Shown in pieces: positions 1 through 12,516 of a stretch of 64,000 bases of DNA. A model generated the notes under the pieces. The model saw only the letters and a list, made by a program, of their open reading frames with translations, was not told where the DNA came from and made no database searches. The stretch spans positions 81,046,572 to 81,110,571 of the forward strand of contig CM054116.1 in NCBI GenBank assembly GCA_028673005.1, given 5' to 3'. Each line of letters begins with the position of its first letter. Position 1 is the stretch's first letter. Origin of the DNA: Tanypteryx hageni (lineage: Eukaryota > Arthropoda > Insecta > Odonata > Petaluridae). The translations under genes were made by a program, and so were the position numbers.

Positions 1-860
1 ATGATAGAACTAAATAAGAAAATTTATGCCGAATGCTAGAACAATTTTATTTTGATTTTAATGCATATATGTAGTCATATGTAGTAGTTAGTAATGTGGC
101 AGGAAGTTATTTAAACTCCTTTTGTTTTAATTCAGAAGACTGGATTGTTTTGATTAATTGCTTAAAATTTTTTCTTTATATTAATTACTATGGTAAGCCT
201 TGTAATGCATAAAGTAATAATACATTAAAGAACATTGACAGAAATCGGCAATGGATCCAAAACTAATGCACATTTTGGTTACAAATCAGCCGTCATTAAT
301 GATCATTCATTTATTGTAGTGTCTAGTTGTAATAGTATAATATTTATTAGAATCTGCTATTGGTGAATCACCATTAATAGCAACAATTTTGTAGCCGAAA
401 TGCGCACTTAGACTTATGAATTTTTTATGGCAATTAGAGTTAACTCTTGCGTCTGTAAATTGCAACAATTAAAAATTTCTAAATGCACGTTTAGCTTTTA
501 GAAAGCTGTATTTTATATTATTCGTATTAAATGATACACTTTGTAACGTATCATTATGAATAATTCATTCTCATTCCACAAAATCACGCCTAATTCGTTT
601 AATTATATGTATTTTATAGTTTTAAGTCTAAGCTACATTTTACCAAAATTAGCACAGTTTATTTTTCACATATACGTTAAGATTGCGACAAAAATGTCAG
701 AAAAATTGTTAGACGCACAACTTCGAACAATCGATTTGGCCTCGTGGAGCAGAAAGTGTGGGTCAAAAATCTACACGACGATTGTGTTAAACCACGAAAA
801 GAAACGACCCCGAATTCGGGGAAAGTCCAGGCACAACATGCACTACGTTGGAAAGAGAAT
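1..860. other. AT-rich intergenic DNA
   Basis: No supported gene. It holds a near-perfect palindrome at 355-382 (arms TGCTATT/AATAGCA and GGTGA/TCACC, with one 3-bp bulge). A 103-codon open frame at 556-867 has no recognisable domain and I do not call it a gene. Confidence 0.5.
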
Positions 861-1255
861 TAAGTAGAAAGATCGAGAGAGACGGAAGGGTAGGTTTCTC
901 TAGAGTCTACGATGCGAACGAGAGAGAGAAAGATAGTTATCCAAGTGGGAAGAAAGCATGGGAAGTGACGTGACGAAGAATATGGAGAGAGGACGATACA
1001 CTGGGATCGAGAGAAGAGGAGGAGGGAGAGAGGAAGAAGGGGGGAAATACGGGTGCGTGGAGCGGTCTGTTTGCGTGGACTCTGCCGGTGGTCGTAGAGG
1101 AGAGAGAGGCGGCGGCTGGAGAAGAGGTTGGCGGCGAAGTCCATGTGCAAGGGCGTAGAAGATGAATCGCAGATCCCTTCGAGGGACAGACAAATGCCCA
1201 AATGCGCCAGCGGCGAGTTTAGGACCCCAAATCCCATCCCCCTTACCACTGCATA
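861..1255. other. GC-richer purine-rich segment
   Basis: A stretch of GAGA/GGAG-rich sequence that becomes GC-rich at about 1030-1230. Long frames on both strands here are low-complexity Arg/Glu/Gly or Ser/Pro translations of simple sequence and are not called. It could be regulatory DNA or a 5' UTR; nothing specific can be proved. Confidence 0.35.
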
Positions 1256-1765
1256 TTTTGTTTCTCACCGCCGCCTGTCCCCTGCTTCCATCTCGCTCTC
1301 TCAATCTGCTCCCGTATCTCTCCCTCACTCTCTCTTCTCCCTCTTTTCTCCCTCTCACCCCTCTTTCTTCTCTAATACTTCCATCCTCCTCTCCATCCCT
1401 CACCTCTGTTACTATATATCTCTTTTTCTTCCTATTTCTCCCTCCTTTTTCCCTGACCTTATATCTCTCTCCCCCTCCATCTCTCACCTCTCATTTCCCC
1501 CACTTACACACTCTATCTCTCTCCCTATAACATTCCGTCTTCTACTATACTTACATCCCTCATCTTACTATTTCTCCCTCCCGCCTCTTTTTCTCATCTT
1601 CTTTCCCTCATTTCTCCCTCCTCTCAACTTCCTCTTGCTCTCCACTCCTACTTCTAACCTTTCCTCTCCCTATCTTATCTTCTCACGTGTTTCTCTCTCC
1701 CTTTCTTTCTTCTACACGCCCTTTTCTCCTCTTCTCTCCCTCCCCATCCTCTCTCACACACTATT
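1256..1765. repeat. Polypyrimidine (CT-rich) tract, ~0.5 kb
   Basis: About 500 bp of almost pure pyrimidine on the plus strand, made of variable TCTCTCCC, CTTCC and TTTCTCC words with few purines. It has no fixed period. The opposite strand is the mirror purine tract. The Ser/Leu/Pro open frames across it are translation artefacts. Confidence 0.75.
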
Positions 1766-1865
1766 TACCCAGCGATTCGGAATGAAAACTTACGCGCCCG
1801 GGGTTGAGTACAAGGGTGGAAACGAAGTGTTAAGGTTGGAAGAGATCGTTGGAGTGAAGTAAAGT

Positions 1866-3718
1866 GGAATTGTTTTATTTTGTGTGAGTAGTTTGGTAGA
1901 GTGCTGTGATTTAACTTGAGTGTGTGTGCGTGCCTGTGTTTGTGTGAGTGGGCATTCCTTCTTCCGGAATGTCCGGCAGAATGCTGTTGACATATTGTGG
2001 CGAAAGGCGAGGTTTCTTCTTTACTGAGATTTCAGTTTTGACCAACGCCTCTGTTGTAGGTCCTTTTTTTGCTGAATCAGACCCTAAAAGCCAGTCGCCG
2101 CCAGGGATTTGTTTGTGTCAGCCTCGTGGAGGAATATTTCACGAGTCGAAATGGCGTTATGCAATTAATTTAAATTAATATCATGAAAGAATTATGTAAG
2201 AGACTCACATAAACTGGAGAACTTATAATTTGCTTCTTTCGTACATCAGTTAGGTAAGGGATGTTAAGGTTTTGCGCGTGAGTTATTATGTAAACCTCGA
2301 AAAAAATATTATTTGTTTGTTGTAGATTATCTGTATCCAAATATTTTCCGAGTAATTTATTAAATATCCATTAACAAAGCGGCATTTTTAAGTGGCGCGT
2401 ACATGTGCTTTTATTTCAGATTTTCAAGTGCAAAAGTCGCCAACATATTTGTCGTTTATCTCTAGAGCTTTCCTAAATAATCAGTCTAGAAATATTTTTT
2501 ATCGTTAGAAGTGTTTTAAAAATCGGTAAAACTTGATCATTAGTGTTTCATATTTTGATACTTTTAATTTCAAATTAACATGGGTCCACTGTAAATTTCC
2601 GATACATGAAAGTTCTCTCTTTCTTATTCTTTTAGCGCTGAGTATATGCCTTTGTTGGTCATCTTAATAACCTGGATACTTAGCATAATGCTACTGCGTA
2701 GACCTAACTCTACTAAATTCTTTTTCTTTCCGTCCACCTACGAATAGAAATCATCTATATTTTACACACGGCGTTAGAAAATTCATTTTTATTTTATATC
2801 ACCCTTACAAAAAGCTGGTGTTTCGTGCATTTCTGATAATTAAAACTGGCCGATATTAATTATTTCAAGATTTAAGTCATATTAATTGTTATGATTTTTT
2901 TGCTGTGGAATGCATCCCAATTTCGAGAAGAAAAAAAGCGTAACGTTCGGTCGGTCAATTCGAATTTCAAATCGATTCCGCTCGACACGATTAGTGGGCT
3001 GGACGTGACGCATCTCCCTTCGCGTCACGGGGCGACGGAGGCGGCATGCAAAAGGTCGCCTCTGGGATCCTGATGATCTCCATCCGCGTGGCATTTTATG
3101 GATCGCTATCCTACCTTTTTTCCGTCCCCGAATTCGCTCGCGACATTTGCTTCCAAAAATTGTCTATTTCACAGTCCATCTCGTTCCTACTTTTTTACTG
3201 TGGCTTATGAATAGCATTATTCTTTAAGAGTAAGAGAGAAAGCGCTCCTGTCTGGGTGATTTTTTATTCGAGAAACATTAAAAATAGTTATATCTCATGA
3301 TATAAAACAGTTAGATATTTGAAAAGGTTTCTGATAAAAGTTTGACGATACTAAAAAATATTCATTTTTAAAATCTAGAATAAAATGCTGAAAGTGACAA
3401 CCACCACTCCGGATTCATAAACGTGCACTCCGCAGCATATTTTCCGGCAAAGACTGTTCTTGGGTATGTTCTCTGATTCTTGCCTTGAGTTCATCAAAAG
3501 TATGGAGATTCGCCACTATTACACTCTCGCCCTCTTACCCCACCCTCTCTACATCCCCCTCTTTACCTTCCCCGACCCTTCCCCTTCACCTCACATCCAC
3601 CTTCTTCCTCTCCCTCTTCTATTCATCTCTTCCTACCCCCCTCTGCCTTAAATGTAACATCTATGGCATCGCTACAATGTTAACATGAAAATAAATAATG
3701 GTGTACCCAACAGAGGAT
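1866..3718. other. Intergenic DNA without a recognised gene
   Basis: Mostly AT-rich and unannotatable. There is a GC-richer island at about 2930-3100 with a 7-bp inverted repeat (GTGACGC near 3007, GCGTCAC near 3024; spacer 10 bp) containing CRE-like TGACG half sites. A short pyrimidine-rich tract lies at 3525-3650. Confidence 0.4.
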
Positions 3719-3728
3719 GAAATTCATC

Positions 3729-4076
3729 GAGGCTATTTTCGACAAGATGGAATCAATAGCCACACAACACATCACAGCATGAAGGAACGTTTCCTATTCA
3801 GTGAGATCGTATTGTTTCCTAGCCATTATAGCCATCTTGATCCCCAGGTCTGACATCCCCTGATTATTTTATTCGGTGATACATTAAAAAGCTAAATATT
3901 ATATATTCCCATACTCTTGACGAACTGATGGCAAGGATCAAGGATGCTACTGATGGTATTATTCGAGAAATTCCGCAGTCTGTGTTGGAAATCATGCTGC
4001 GGAGAGCCTGTTTATGTATAGGTAATGGCTGTCACTTTCAGAATTTTATTGTAGAATTCTATAATTACAACTTTTG
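3729..4076 (+). pseudogene. Decayed Tc1/mariner-type (IS630 DDE) transposase, C-terminal half
   Basis: Translating across one frameshift gives the two landmark blocks of a DDE/D transposase catalytic core. The first, near 3738, is YFRQDGINSHTTHHSM, matching the family's second-Asp block (W/Y-F-Q-Q-D-G-A-x-x-H). The second, near 3848, is SPGLTSPDYF, matching the SPDLTPxDFF third-acid block; here the Asp of SPD is Gly. This is followed by a helix reading HTLDELMARIKDATDG and a Leu/Cys-rich tail typical of the end of such proteins. In-frame TGA codons interrupt the second block, so the copy is dead. The N-terminal HTH half and the terminal inverted repeats were not found. The Tc1/mariner superfamily call follows from the motif pair; the subfamily is uncertain. 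Confidence 0.7.
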
Positions 4077-4189
4077 AATATCATCAAACTCTAATCACAA
4101 AAAATTTCAATTTTCTATCTGATTTATATCTTGAGTTATAGTTATTTTTCATGGTTCTCGAACAAAAATATCACCCTGCAGTACGGTGA

Positions 4190-4355
4190 AATGAGTGAAA
4201 CCAATGGAGAGATAGAGGAATAGTGAAGGGGTGAAAGAGGGTGTGAAAAATATAGACAGAGACAAAAGGACAGAGGTGATAGAGATACAGGGAGATACTG
4301 CGAAGGAGAGGAGAAATAGAGACGGAGAGAAGGAAGAGACGGGGAAGTCGGGAGA

Positions 4356-4401
<46 letters not shown>

Positions 4402-4510
4402 AAGAAGGGAGAGAAATGGATGGAAAGGGAAAGACTGAGGGAGAATGACCGACGAATAGAGACGCAGGGGAGAAGAGGGATAGAGAACTAGGAAGAGAGA
4501 GAGACAGACA
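4190..4510. repeat. GA-rich tract with pure (GA)n core
   Basis: Polypurine plus strand with a nearly perfect (GA)n run at about 4359-4400 and a short (GACA)n stretch near 4500-4518. The Arg/Glu or Ser/Leu frames over it are artefacts. Confidence 0.85.
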
Positions 4511-4524
4511 GACAGACAAACGAC

Positions 4525-4575
4525 TTTATTAGGGTGAAATTGAGACTATGTAGTACCTTCTTACATTTAATCCTT
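4525..4575. repeat. Dispersed 51-bp repeat, copy 1
   Basis: Aligns without gaps to 38579-38629 with 43 of 51 positions identical, counted by eye. The shared core includes AAATTGAGACTATG and TTACATTTAATCCTT. Both copies lie just beyond GA-rich tracts and follow a GACAAAC word. On the minus strand the unit ends in AATAAA, so it may be the 3' end of a transcribed or retroposed unit. Confidence 0.6.
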
Positions 4576-5110
4576 AAAGGGAGAGGGGGAGAGAAGTAAA
4601 GAGGAAGCAAGGAAGAGATGACGAAGGGAGAGAGAGGGATGGAGAAAAAGTGTTCGAGTAGGAAAAGGAGAGAGAAGTAAACAGTATAAATGTTTGAACG
4701 TAACTACTCGACCATCTGAGATGTGAGCCCGTATTATTATGGGTGTGTATGTTCCTGTTTGCGGGTTTTTGTGTGTGTATACTCTCCATTACCATACCCT
4801 GGATCTCTGTCGGACCGTGAGATTTGGGGAGATGACCTTTAACGCGTGTGCCAGAACTGCGAAAGATATACAGATCCATAGAGAGAGAGAGAGAGAGAGA
4901 GTGTGGAAAATGGGGAGCGTTCGAAAGAAGTGGGAAAAGAGAGAGAAAACGAGCGTGCATAAATGGGAGTTGAGAAGGGAGCATAAAAGTACTGAGAAGA
5001 GGTGAAGAGGGCGTGAGTTTGGGGAGGGAAAAGACTGTAAAGATAGAGAGGAAAACAGTGGGACGATAGAGGGAAAGAGAGGGTGAAATGGGAAGAGTGA
5101 TGGAGAGAGA
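4576..5110. repeat. Purine-rich low-complexity tract
   Basis: GAGA/GGGA-rich plus strand, with a pure (GA)n run at 4881-4902. A short unique segment (4690-4870) sits inside it. No gene is supported; a 262-codon minus-strand frame over it is Ser/Leu/Pro low complexity. Confidence 0.6.
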
Positions 5111-8100
5111 GCCTGAGAGTTGCATAAATATCTGAGAGGTCATCCTTTGACCTTTAACCTTCCTCATGTGCCACGAGGGACAACCCTCTTCAACGCTACG
5201 CGTATGTGTGTGATGTATAACGTTTTCCTGGGGGGCGGGGTGGGGGTAGAGCGACCTCTCGCCGTGTGTTTGGCCGTGGTGTGGGCTTATAAAGAGAGTG
5301 AGCGAGAGGAAGGGGATGGTTACCGGAGTGAGGGGTCGGTATTGCGAATCAAACGCTCGCAAGGATACTAAATCGAGGGAACGGAAAATGAAGAGAAAGG
5401 GGCGAAATTTTTATTTAATTTTTATGCGCGAGACTGGATCGATCGTCTTTAATCTTTCGATTTTTATTTTTAATCCTGAGGATATTTATTATTTGTGAGA
5501 AAAAAATATTCTAGGCTCTACCCGTCACTCCCATTCTTTAAAAAAACACTCTCTCTTTCTTTCTCTATAGAACTTACACACATACACTTCCAAAAATTTT
5601 GAAAACGGCAGATCGTTCAAGTGGCACTTTTTTGCCCCTCTTCATATATATATATATATAATGGGCAGCGAATAATTCCGGCTGCAGGGAATGAACTGGA
5701 AAATAACTGCTAAATGATTTCCGAGAGAGAGAGAGATTGCGAGAGAAGGGGAGAGAGAAAAAAGGCTAATCGGCTTTGCATGAAATTTCTACGGTATGAT
5801 AGCATCGTCAACGTTCGACAAAAATTTTCGATACTTCATTACATAGCGGATTACCCCCGACGGGAACAAATTTTGACGCAGCCTGCACGGCGGTTCAAGG
5901 CAGGCAAATTTTGTCGCTGTAATTAATGGGTTCGCTATTTAATTTGCTCAAACCCGATGAAAACCCCGACCGAGGAGGAAAGTTGATGCGAGATTAAAAC
6001 GAGTGTATAAAAAGGATCTTTACGTCAAATTTTTTCTTCTTTCTTTCGTCCTTCCTGATCGGATATAAACATAAATCTTAAATGTTATGTTCTTTCATTA
6101 ATTCTTTCATTTCCAACTACATTCATATCTGTACATATTAATTAGTGCTTTTTAATTTTTCATATACGTAGTATATAGAGAAAGTAATGTAATTGCGAAA
6201 AAAATCGACTTTTAGATTCTGAGGGAAATACACGTTTTATGTATCTGTATGTCCAAACAAGATGATTCAAACGGAACTTATGATGCCTACTTTCCATTTA
6301 ATCATCTATTAATCTACTAGCCTAATTGCCGTCAAATATGACGGGATTATCATAAAAGTATTCCAAATATATGATTTCGATATGAAGAATCAGTAAGATA
6401 TGCTATGATCTGGTTTGGCTTTCATGCACAAATCAGTGTTTTTGAAAATTATTTTTGTTTTAATTATACTGTTTAAGTAATGATTAGCAGAGAGGCCAAA
6501 TGATGATCCAAATATTTGCTGAAAATAATATGAAAACCGAAATAATAAGATATAATGCATAAAGAAGTAGCTGAAATTTATTTGAAATATATGAGCAAAT
6601 AATAAGTTATTTAAAACGTATAGAATTAATTTAATAAACGAATTATGTTACTCTTATTAACTCGTAAAAAACAGGATAAAATGTGGACGAACTGTCAATT
6701 TACCATCAAAGGAAAAATGTGTAGTAACTTACTATTAACTAAATACTTACATGAACTGCAATGAGTTGAACTATATTTTAAGATCGCACTCTTCTTTTAA
6801 CTATATTAGTTTTGAAAATTTTCCAGAAAAATAACTATAGTTAAAGAAATTTAAATAAAAGTCATAAAATGTTATTTTTTCACTCCTATTTGAAATTCGG
6901 TTCGAATTATTTGTTCTATTATCAGTTAACGAAATCCATTGAAAATTACGTAACCTATATATTTATTTTTATAAATTCCCACCATTTGGCAATGGCGCAT
7001 GATTCAATAGTATAACATTTTTATAATCAATTATAATTTATTAGTGTTATTTTTGTACTGCAGCTCCTTTTAATCCTACACAAATTTTACGCTCTCTTCC
7101 TCTTTCTCAATTTCAGCTCATTCCCATTCTCTTTTCCTTCCTCTCCCTAATTCCTTAATAGATAAAGTAAATAAGGTATACCCATGTATAAAAGTCGGAC
7201 GCATATTAATGCGCTAAATTATGCACTAAATTATGAGGCCAAGAATAGAATTCAACAATTGGGACAGCATTGGTCCAATATAAACAAAATGTGTGAAAAC
7301 GTGAAAAATCTCTTCGCATAACTAAGTTAAATGCCTCATCCTTGAAATATTTTAAAATGTAAACAAAAAAGGTCTGCATCTTAATGTCTTTTTGCGATGC
7401 GAATTTACATCTCCGGTTAATAATAAGATGTACTGCAAAAAACTATGAAAATAAATATAAAATAGTTAATACCAAAAATTTCAATGGTAAGTTAACTTAA
7501 AAGAAATTAATGAAAAACACGATTTTAATTCTAAATAATTCGGGCGCCTTCTCTCTCTCGTACTAAAGCATTCAAAACATACTTTCCTTACGCATTTTGT
7601 ATAAGGGCGACAATACAATCTCGAGGTTTAACAATGATACGGTCGGCAAGACAGCATATCTTTAAAAAGCTTAAAACTTTCCAATAAATGTGATTTTAAC
7701 GTATAACTTGAGCGATTTAGAACCAAAGGCAAAAAGTCGATGATAAGAATAAGGATTTATGTTTATGTTTCTTTAAAATGGTATAGGTCCGAATGTCGTA
7801 GGTCAATTTCTTATAATTTAATTTTGCAAAAGAAAAAAAACGCCTGCAAGTGGAAAAAATGTATTTTTAAGTGTTCTCTTATGGGGATTTCTATATAGCG
7901 TTCCGGCGGACCAACAGATGGACGGACGGACTGACAGACGGACGGACCAACGTAAAGAATATGGATATTATGTATATAATTAATCATATATTTAATACTT
8001 ATATTGGTTTTAAAAGCTTTAAAATCACCGCGGATATGCAGCTCTTTGCTGCCTAATTTTATAATTTAGCGTTATAAAATATAACAAATACATTCGACCG

Positions 8101-8321
8101 GAAAACTAAATTGATCACGCGTATTTGTGTGGAAAATATAACGCGTACGATATATGCATTAGACTAAACCGAATCCGAGTCCAACAATAGTCGTTCATAT
8201 GGCAACCCTATCGTAATTTGTAATAAAAACTGCAAAAAGCCAGTAATTACGCGAAATTCTAAGAAATACGATTGATAAGCAAACTTCTACGATAGTAAAT
8301 TGAATATCTATTTTTTTCTCC
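5111..8321. other. Intergenic DNA; no gene seen
   Basis: A GC-richer bit at 5160-5400 gives way to AT-rich DNA. It contains a short (TA)n at 5643-5661, TAAT-rich sequence at 5920-5960, a dispersed repeat at 6171-6254 and a (GGAC/GGACA)n-type microsatellite at about 7908-7950. I find no decayed protein motif here. Confidence 0.4.
6171..6254. repeat. Dispersed repeat B, copy 1
   Basis: Similar over about 85 bp to 53842-53925: both read TAGAnAAAnTAnTGnAATnGCGAAAAAA, then TCGnCTT, then a CACGTTTTA word. This resembles the conserved stretch upstream of GTCTGTCTGTC-type microsatellites in several arthropod repeats. The class is unknown. Confidence 0.5.
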
Positions 8322-8630
8322 TGAGAATAGTACAAATCTTGCACCGATATTATAATTCTATGGTATTTTAATGTTCAAGAGAAAATTACCCTGCACCATG
8401 GTTTTCAGATTTTCTATGTAAATCAAATGGGATGGAGAGTTCCTGTAATCGAACCCGAGACTTCAGTCTTCGCACCAAAAACTATCCTCGGAAGCCTGGC
8501 CCATGTGGCAAGAGATTTCCACCAAGTGTAATGAAAATCGGTTTATTGGTGCAAAAGTTAATAAGGGGGACGGAGAGACACAACGATAAAACTATAAACC
8601 TATCTTCATTCTGGAAAGTAGGCTAAAAAG
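8322..8630 (-). repeat. Dispersed repeat C, copy 1 (tRNA-like box B, 3' hairpin side decayed)
   Basis: Homologous along its length to 31967-32311. Shared landmarks in order are AGTACAAATC, CCGATATTATA, ATGTAAATCAAATGGG, a box-B-like word on the minus strand (GGGTTCGATTAC here), GAAAATCGGT and GGAAAGTAGGCTAAAAA. The orientation given is that of the box-B-like word. This may be a tRNA-derived SINE, or a non-autonomous DNA element or Helitron-like element, since the right end carries a hairpin in the other copy. Confidence 0.55.
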
Positions 8631-9640
8631 TGGTTTTCGCTATGCCGTCTCTCTGTGTGAGGCTCAAGAGCATAGACGGTTCAATTAAAGCACATTTTAT
8701 TTGGTATTTATGCATGATATTATTCAGAAAAGAAAATTTAAAGAGAAAAATATTATAGGGCAACAATAACGAGTAGTTTATTCTTGTTGATTTTAACATA
8801 CTGTCAATTTATTAAAAAATGGGTTTATCGATTTTGATTAAAATTCAATTATAGACCTTTTAGTAATAAATAATACTTCTTAAGCCATATTTCTCTCCAG
8901 CGACAGTATATTGTATAGATTTTTACTCACGGCTACCACCCAGCTCTCCCCAGTTCTCTCAACAATCTTCTTCGAACAATACCGTTTCAGCGCCTATGTG
9001 GCATCGCCATTCCGTTAATAATTGATATTTGTGTATGGTATAACTATTTATCAAGTTCAATTCATATAATCAATAAATTAATACCATTTATGTTCAGAAA
9101 ACATTTTCTGCGGTGTGTTTTTATAGCAGTAAGAGTTACTCCCAGTCAGGCAAGAATATAGGGGGACCAGATGCATACGTAGTATATGAAAAAGTTTGCA
9201 CTATATATATTGCACCAATTTTTTCTGACGGTCGCACAATTCTTCTGATAATACTTATATAACACCATATCATTGTTAAATTTAAAAACTTAGTGTAGCG
9301 CATGTAATTTTATTCTATAGCATTAATAGTAATCTCATTAAAAAAATTCTAGTGTACTAGTTGAGAACCAGCAGTTCTACCCCGGGAAATTTTGAGAAAC
9401 GTCAAAAGAACATTATAATAAACGAAGAACGGACTGAAAAGAAGAATAAAACTTCGGAAGAGGGTGAAAAAATGAGGCAAAACCAAATAAGAACAAAGAA
9501 AGAATCCTAAAGATGAACGAAAATGACAAAAGCAATAACAAACGAAGAGCAAAGATAAAAAGAATAATCAAACGTCGATAGAGTGTGACAAACTATTTAG
9601 TTACAATGTCTTACAACAAATAAATATATTTTCCACTTCT
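8631..9640. other. AT-rich intergenic DNA
   Basis: No gene, RNA gene or recognisable transposon protein was found. The frame at 9349-9552 is not supported by any domain. Confidence 0.4.
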
Positions 9641-10480
9641 CCTTTTTTCTCCCTCTCTCTTTTCCTCCCCCCTCTCTCTCACCCTTCCATTCTTTCTCCC
9701 TCTCTCTCCCTTCCATTCTCTCTCCCTTCCATTCTCTCTCCCTTCCATTCTCTCTCCCTTCCCTCCATTCTCTCTCCCTCTCCCCCTTCCTCTCATTCTC
9801 TCTTCCACTCTTCCTCCCTCCCACATCTGTCACCCTTACTCCCATTCTTTCTCCTCCTTCTCTCTTCCTTCCTTCCATTCTCTCTCCCTTCCATTCTCTC
9901 TCACTTCCATTCTCTCTCCCTTCCCTCCATTCTCTCTCCCTTCCTCTCATTCTCTCTTCCACTCTTCCTTCCTCCCACATCTGTCACCCTTACTCCCATT
10001 CTTTCTCCTCCTTCTCTCTTCCTTCCTTCCATTCTCTCTCCCTTCCATTCTCTCTCACTTCCATTCTCTCTCCCTTCCCTCCATTCTCTCTCCCTCTCTC
10101 CCTTCCTCTCATTCTCTCTTCCACTCTTCCTTCCTCCCACATCTGTCACCCTTACTCCCATTCTTTCTCCTCCTTCTCTCTTCCTTCCTTCCATTCTCTC
10201 TCCCTCCTCTCTCTTCCTTCCTTCCATTCTCTCTCCCCCTCTCTCTCGCCCTTCCTCTCATTCTCTTTCCCATCCTCCCACTCTCTCTACCTCTCTATCT
10301 TCCTTTCTAGCATTTTCTCTCTCACTCCCTCCCATTCTCTCTCCCTCCCTCCCATTCTCTCTCCCTTTCTCTCCCTTCCTCCATTCTCCCCATCTCTCTC
10401 TCGTCCTTCCCCCATTCTCCCTCCCGCTCTCTCTCCCCTCCTCCCATTCATTATCTCTCCCTTTTCTTCTTAGTCCTTCG
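9641..10480. repeat. 0.84-kb pyrimidine tract with ~155-162 bp higher-order repeat
   Basis: An almost uninterrupted pyrimidine plus strand built from CATTCTCTCTCCCTTC-type words. A distinctive anchor (CCCACATCTGTCACCC) recurs near 9819, 9973 and 10135, so a composite unit of about 154-162 bp is repeated three times before the array grades into simple CCCATTCTCTCTCCC repeats. The 'proteins' read from the minus strand (Arg/Glu/Gly repeats such as EREWREGRENG) are artefacts of the purine strand. Confidence 0.85.
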
Positions 10481-10584
10481 TTCTCTCACTTCTGTTATTT
10501 TAACTTAGGAGATCCTAAGATCCAAGAACTATTTCGATAAATCTTAATTCAGTGGCTCAGAAATCTCGAGAAGAGCTAATTCAA

Positions 10585-12230
10585 GAAATAAAATCCTACA
10601 TAGGTACAATAGGGGATGGGACTTGTGGACAGATAATTACAAAAATGTCAGTTATTTAGGGATCACATTGCCCTATGTAAAGAAAGCCATGTTATGCAAT
10701 CTTGTTCTGTGCACTAAACATATTGGTCCTGACGAAAAGAAAACTGGGGAGTATATAAGGAATGAATTGTTGCTAATTTAAAAAAAATACGGTGTCTATT
10801 GTAACTTGAAGAATTTTACTTTTGTCAGTGGCCGTGGAGCAAATATTAAAACTGCTTTGAAAATTTTCAATAAAATCAATAGTGTAGCATACTTAATAAC
10901 TAATGTTGTAGTTGTAGTTGTAGTTGCTTCAATTCATAAGTTTAGAAAATTTGTGAAATATTTAAAAAAATCAGGCTTACGAGGTGCGCTGAAATCTACT
11001 TTGAAAGGAGACGTCAAGATACGTTGGAATTCATTTTTTCGTATGATCTCGTCACTACTTGAAAATTGGGAGGTTATTTACAATATTTAATTGAAAAAAG
11101 ATGAGTGATATGATTTGTGAGGTTGAAAAGAAAGATTTATTAGATTTAGTAGAAAACCTCAATCCATTCCAGAAAGCATTGATTGAATTGGAAGGAGAAA
11201 AATATCCAATAATATTTTTGGTTTACTTGTGGCATTTGAAATAAACGATCATTTAGAAATAGGTTCAACAGAATCTAACATCATGAAACTTTTAAAAACT
11301 TCAGGTAAAACTTATTATTTAGAAAATGTGGAAATTTAGCACATTCATAAAATTTCTGTTTTTCTTCACCCCATTCTAGAGAGTGTGAAAATGTTAAAAA
11401 CTGAAGAAAAGTATGAAATCTATGAGAAAGTTAAAGTAAGTATTGATGAAATTAAAAAGGATAAGTGATATTAAATCTAATCCGTGACTCCAAATCCGTG
11501 TATGCTTGTAGAGCAACCGATGGAAAGGTATAAAATGTCAGACACCTTAGTTCAGTTTATGGATACAGACACAGTAAATGATCATATTTCTCCAGACGAA
11601 TTGACTGCATATATTGACTTTAAACTATCTGACGACATTACTAATAATTTTGATTTGATGAAATGGCGGGATAAGCCAAAAAATTGTTTGCCAAATTTAA
11701 GTATTTTAGCGAATTGTTTTTTTGCAATACCAGCGACCAGTGCTCCATCAGAGAGGTGTTTTTGATTAGCGGGACATGTTGTTAGTGAAAGAAGAAACAG
11801 TTAAGGTCCCGCAAACGTGGATGATGTCCTATTTTTAAAAAGTCATTTTAAATCTCAGGGTAGATACTATTAATTAATGTTTTCTTTTTTCAATTAAATT
11901 AAATTAAATTATTTTGTAAAATTTGTAATTTTTGTAAAAATAAATCGTAGATACTTTAAATACATTTTTTCTATCTTAAAAATGAATGTTAATGTACAAT
12001 TTCATTTCATTTTAATTTATACAAAATAAATGACTATGACTCAAATAATATTTTTATTTTTTCACGATTTCTTGCTACGGATTTGTGTCTCGAGGACCAG
12101 ACAGTTAAAAAATATGGTCGGGTCAGACAAGTAGGCCTTCTGTGCGGGTGTGAGCCTACGGGTATGGGTCGGGTGCGGGTTAATATTCTGCAGGTACGGG
12201 TCGGGTTCGGGTTAGTAGTACCTATCTCTA
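10585..12230 (+). pseudogene. Decayed hAT-superfamily transposon
   Basis: Fragments of a hAT transposase lie in order but in different frames with stops. Near 10618 is LWTDNYKNVSYLGITLPY, the catalytic-core block around the first Asp. At 10806-11090 is a frame with FVSGRGANIKTALKIFN and KGDVKIRWNSFFRMI, the second-Asp region and the RWNS block. Near 11347 is HKISVFLHPILESVKML. At 11484-11765 the C-terminal dimerisation block ends in IPATSAPSERCF. The right end, at about 12085-12230, is rich in CGGGT words (ACGGGTCGGG, TGCGGGTT) and finishes CCTATCTCTA, as subterminal repeats of such elements do. The left TIR and BED-finger region are missing; the pyrimidine tract lies where they should be. 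A (GTTGTA)n expansion sits inside the transposase near 10905-10928. The copy is non-functional. Confidence 0.85.
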
Positions 12231-12516
12231 TATTTTAAATGGCAAACTATTTTTTTTTAATTAATTGGTGGAAAGAATCTATTAAAAAACCAGCCTACCA
12301 TCTTATACCCATTATTGTAATTAAAATGACAAATTCTATTTGTTTCTACGTTATGTAGTTTTTGAGTTATAGAATCGCATATATACATACATATTTTTGA
12401 CCGGACACCGCCTCAGGCACTAAATTATTTTTATACTAGCGTAATTGCCCGGGATTTGTCCTGGGTTTAGAGTTTAGATTTCTTCATGCACATCATCATC
12501 ATGAGGTGTTCTGCCT

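Noticed and set aside
556..867. 103-codon frame
   Set aside because: No domain, no splice or Kozak support; AT-rich codons like the background.
1128..1862. 244-codon plus-strand frame
   Set aside because: Ser/Leu/Pro translation of a CT-rich tract; no domain and no codon structure beyond composition.
9597..10227. Arg/Glu/Gly repeat 'proteins' on the minus strand
   Set aside because: They mirror the pyrimidine higher-order repeat; all frames of such a strand give similar peptides.
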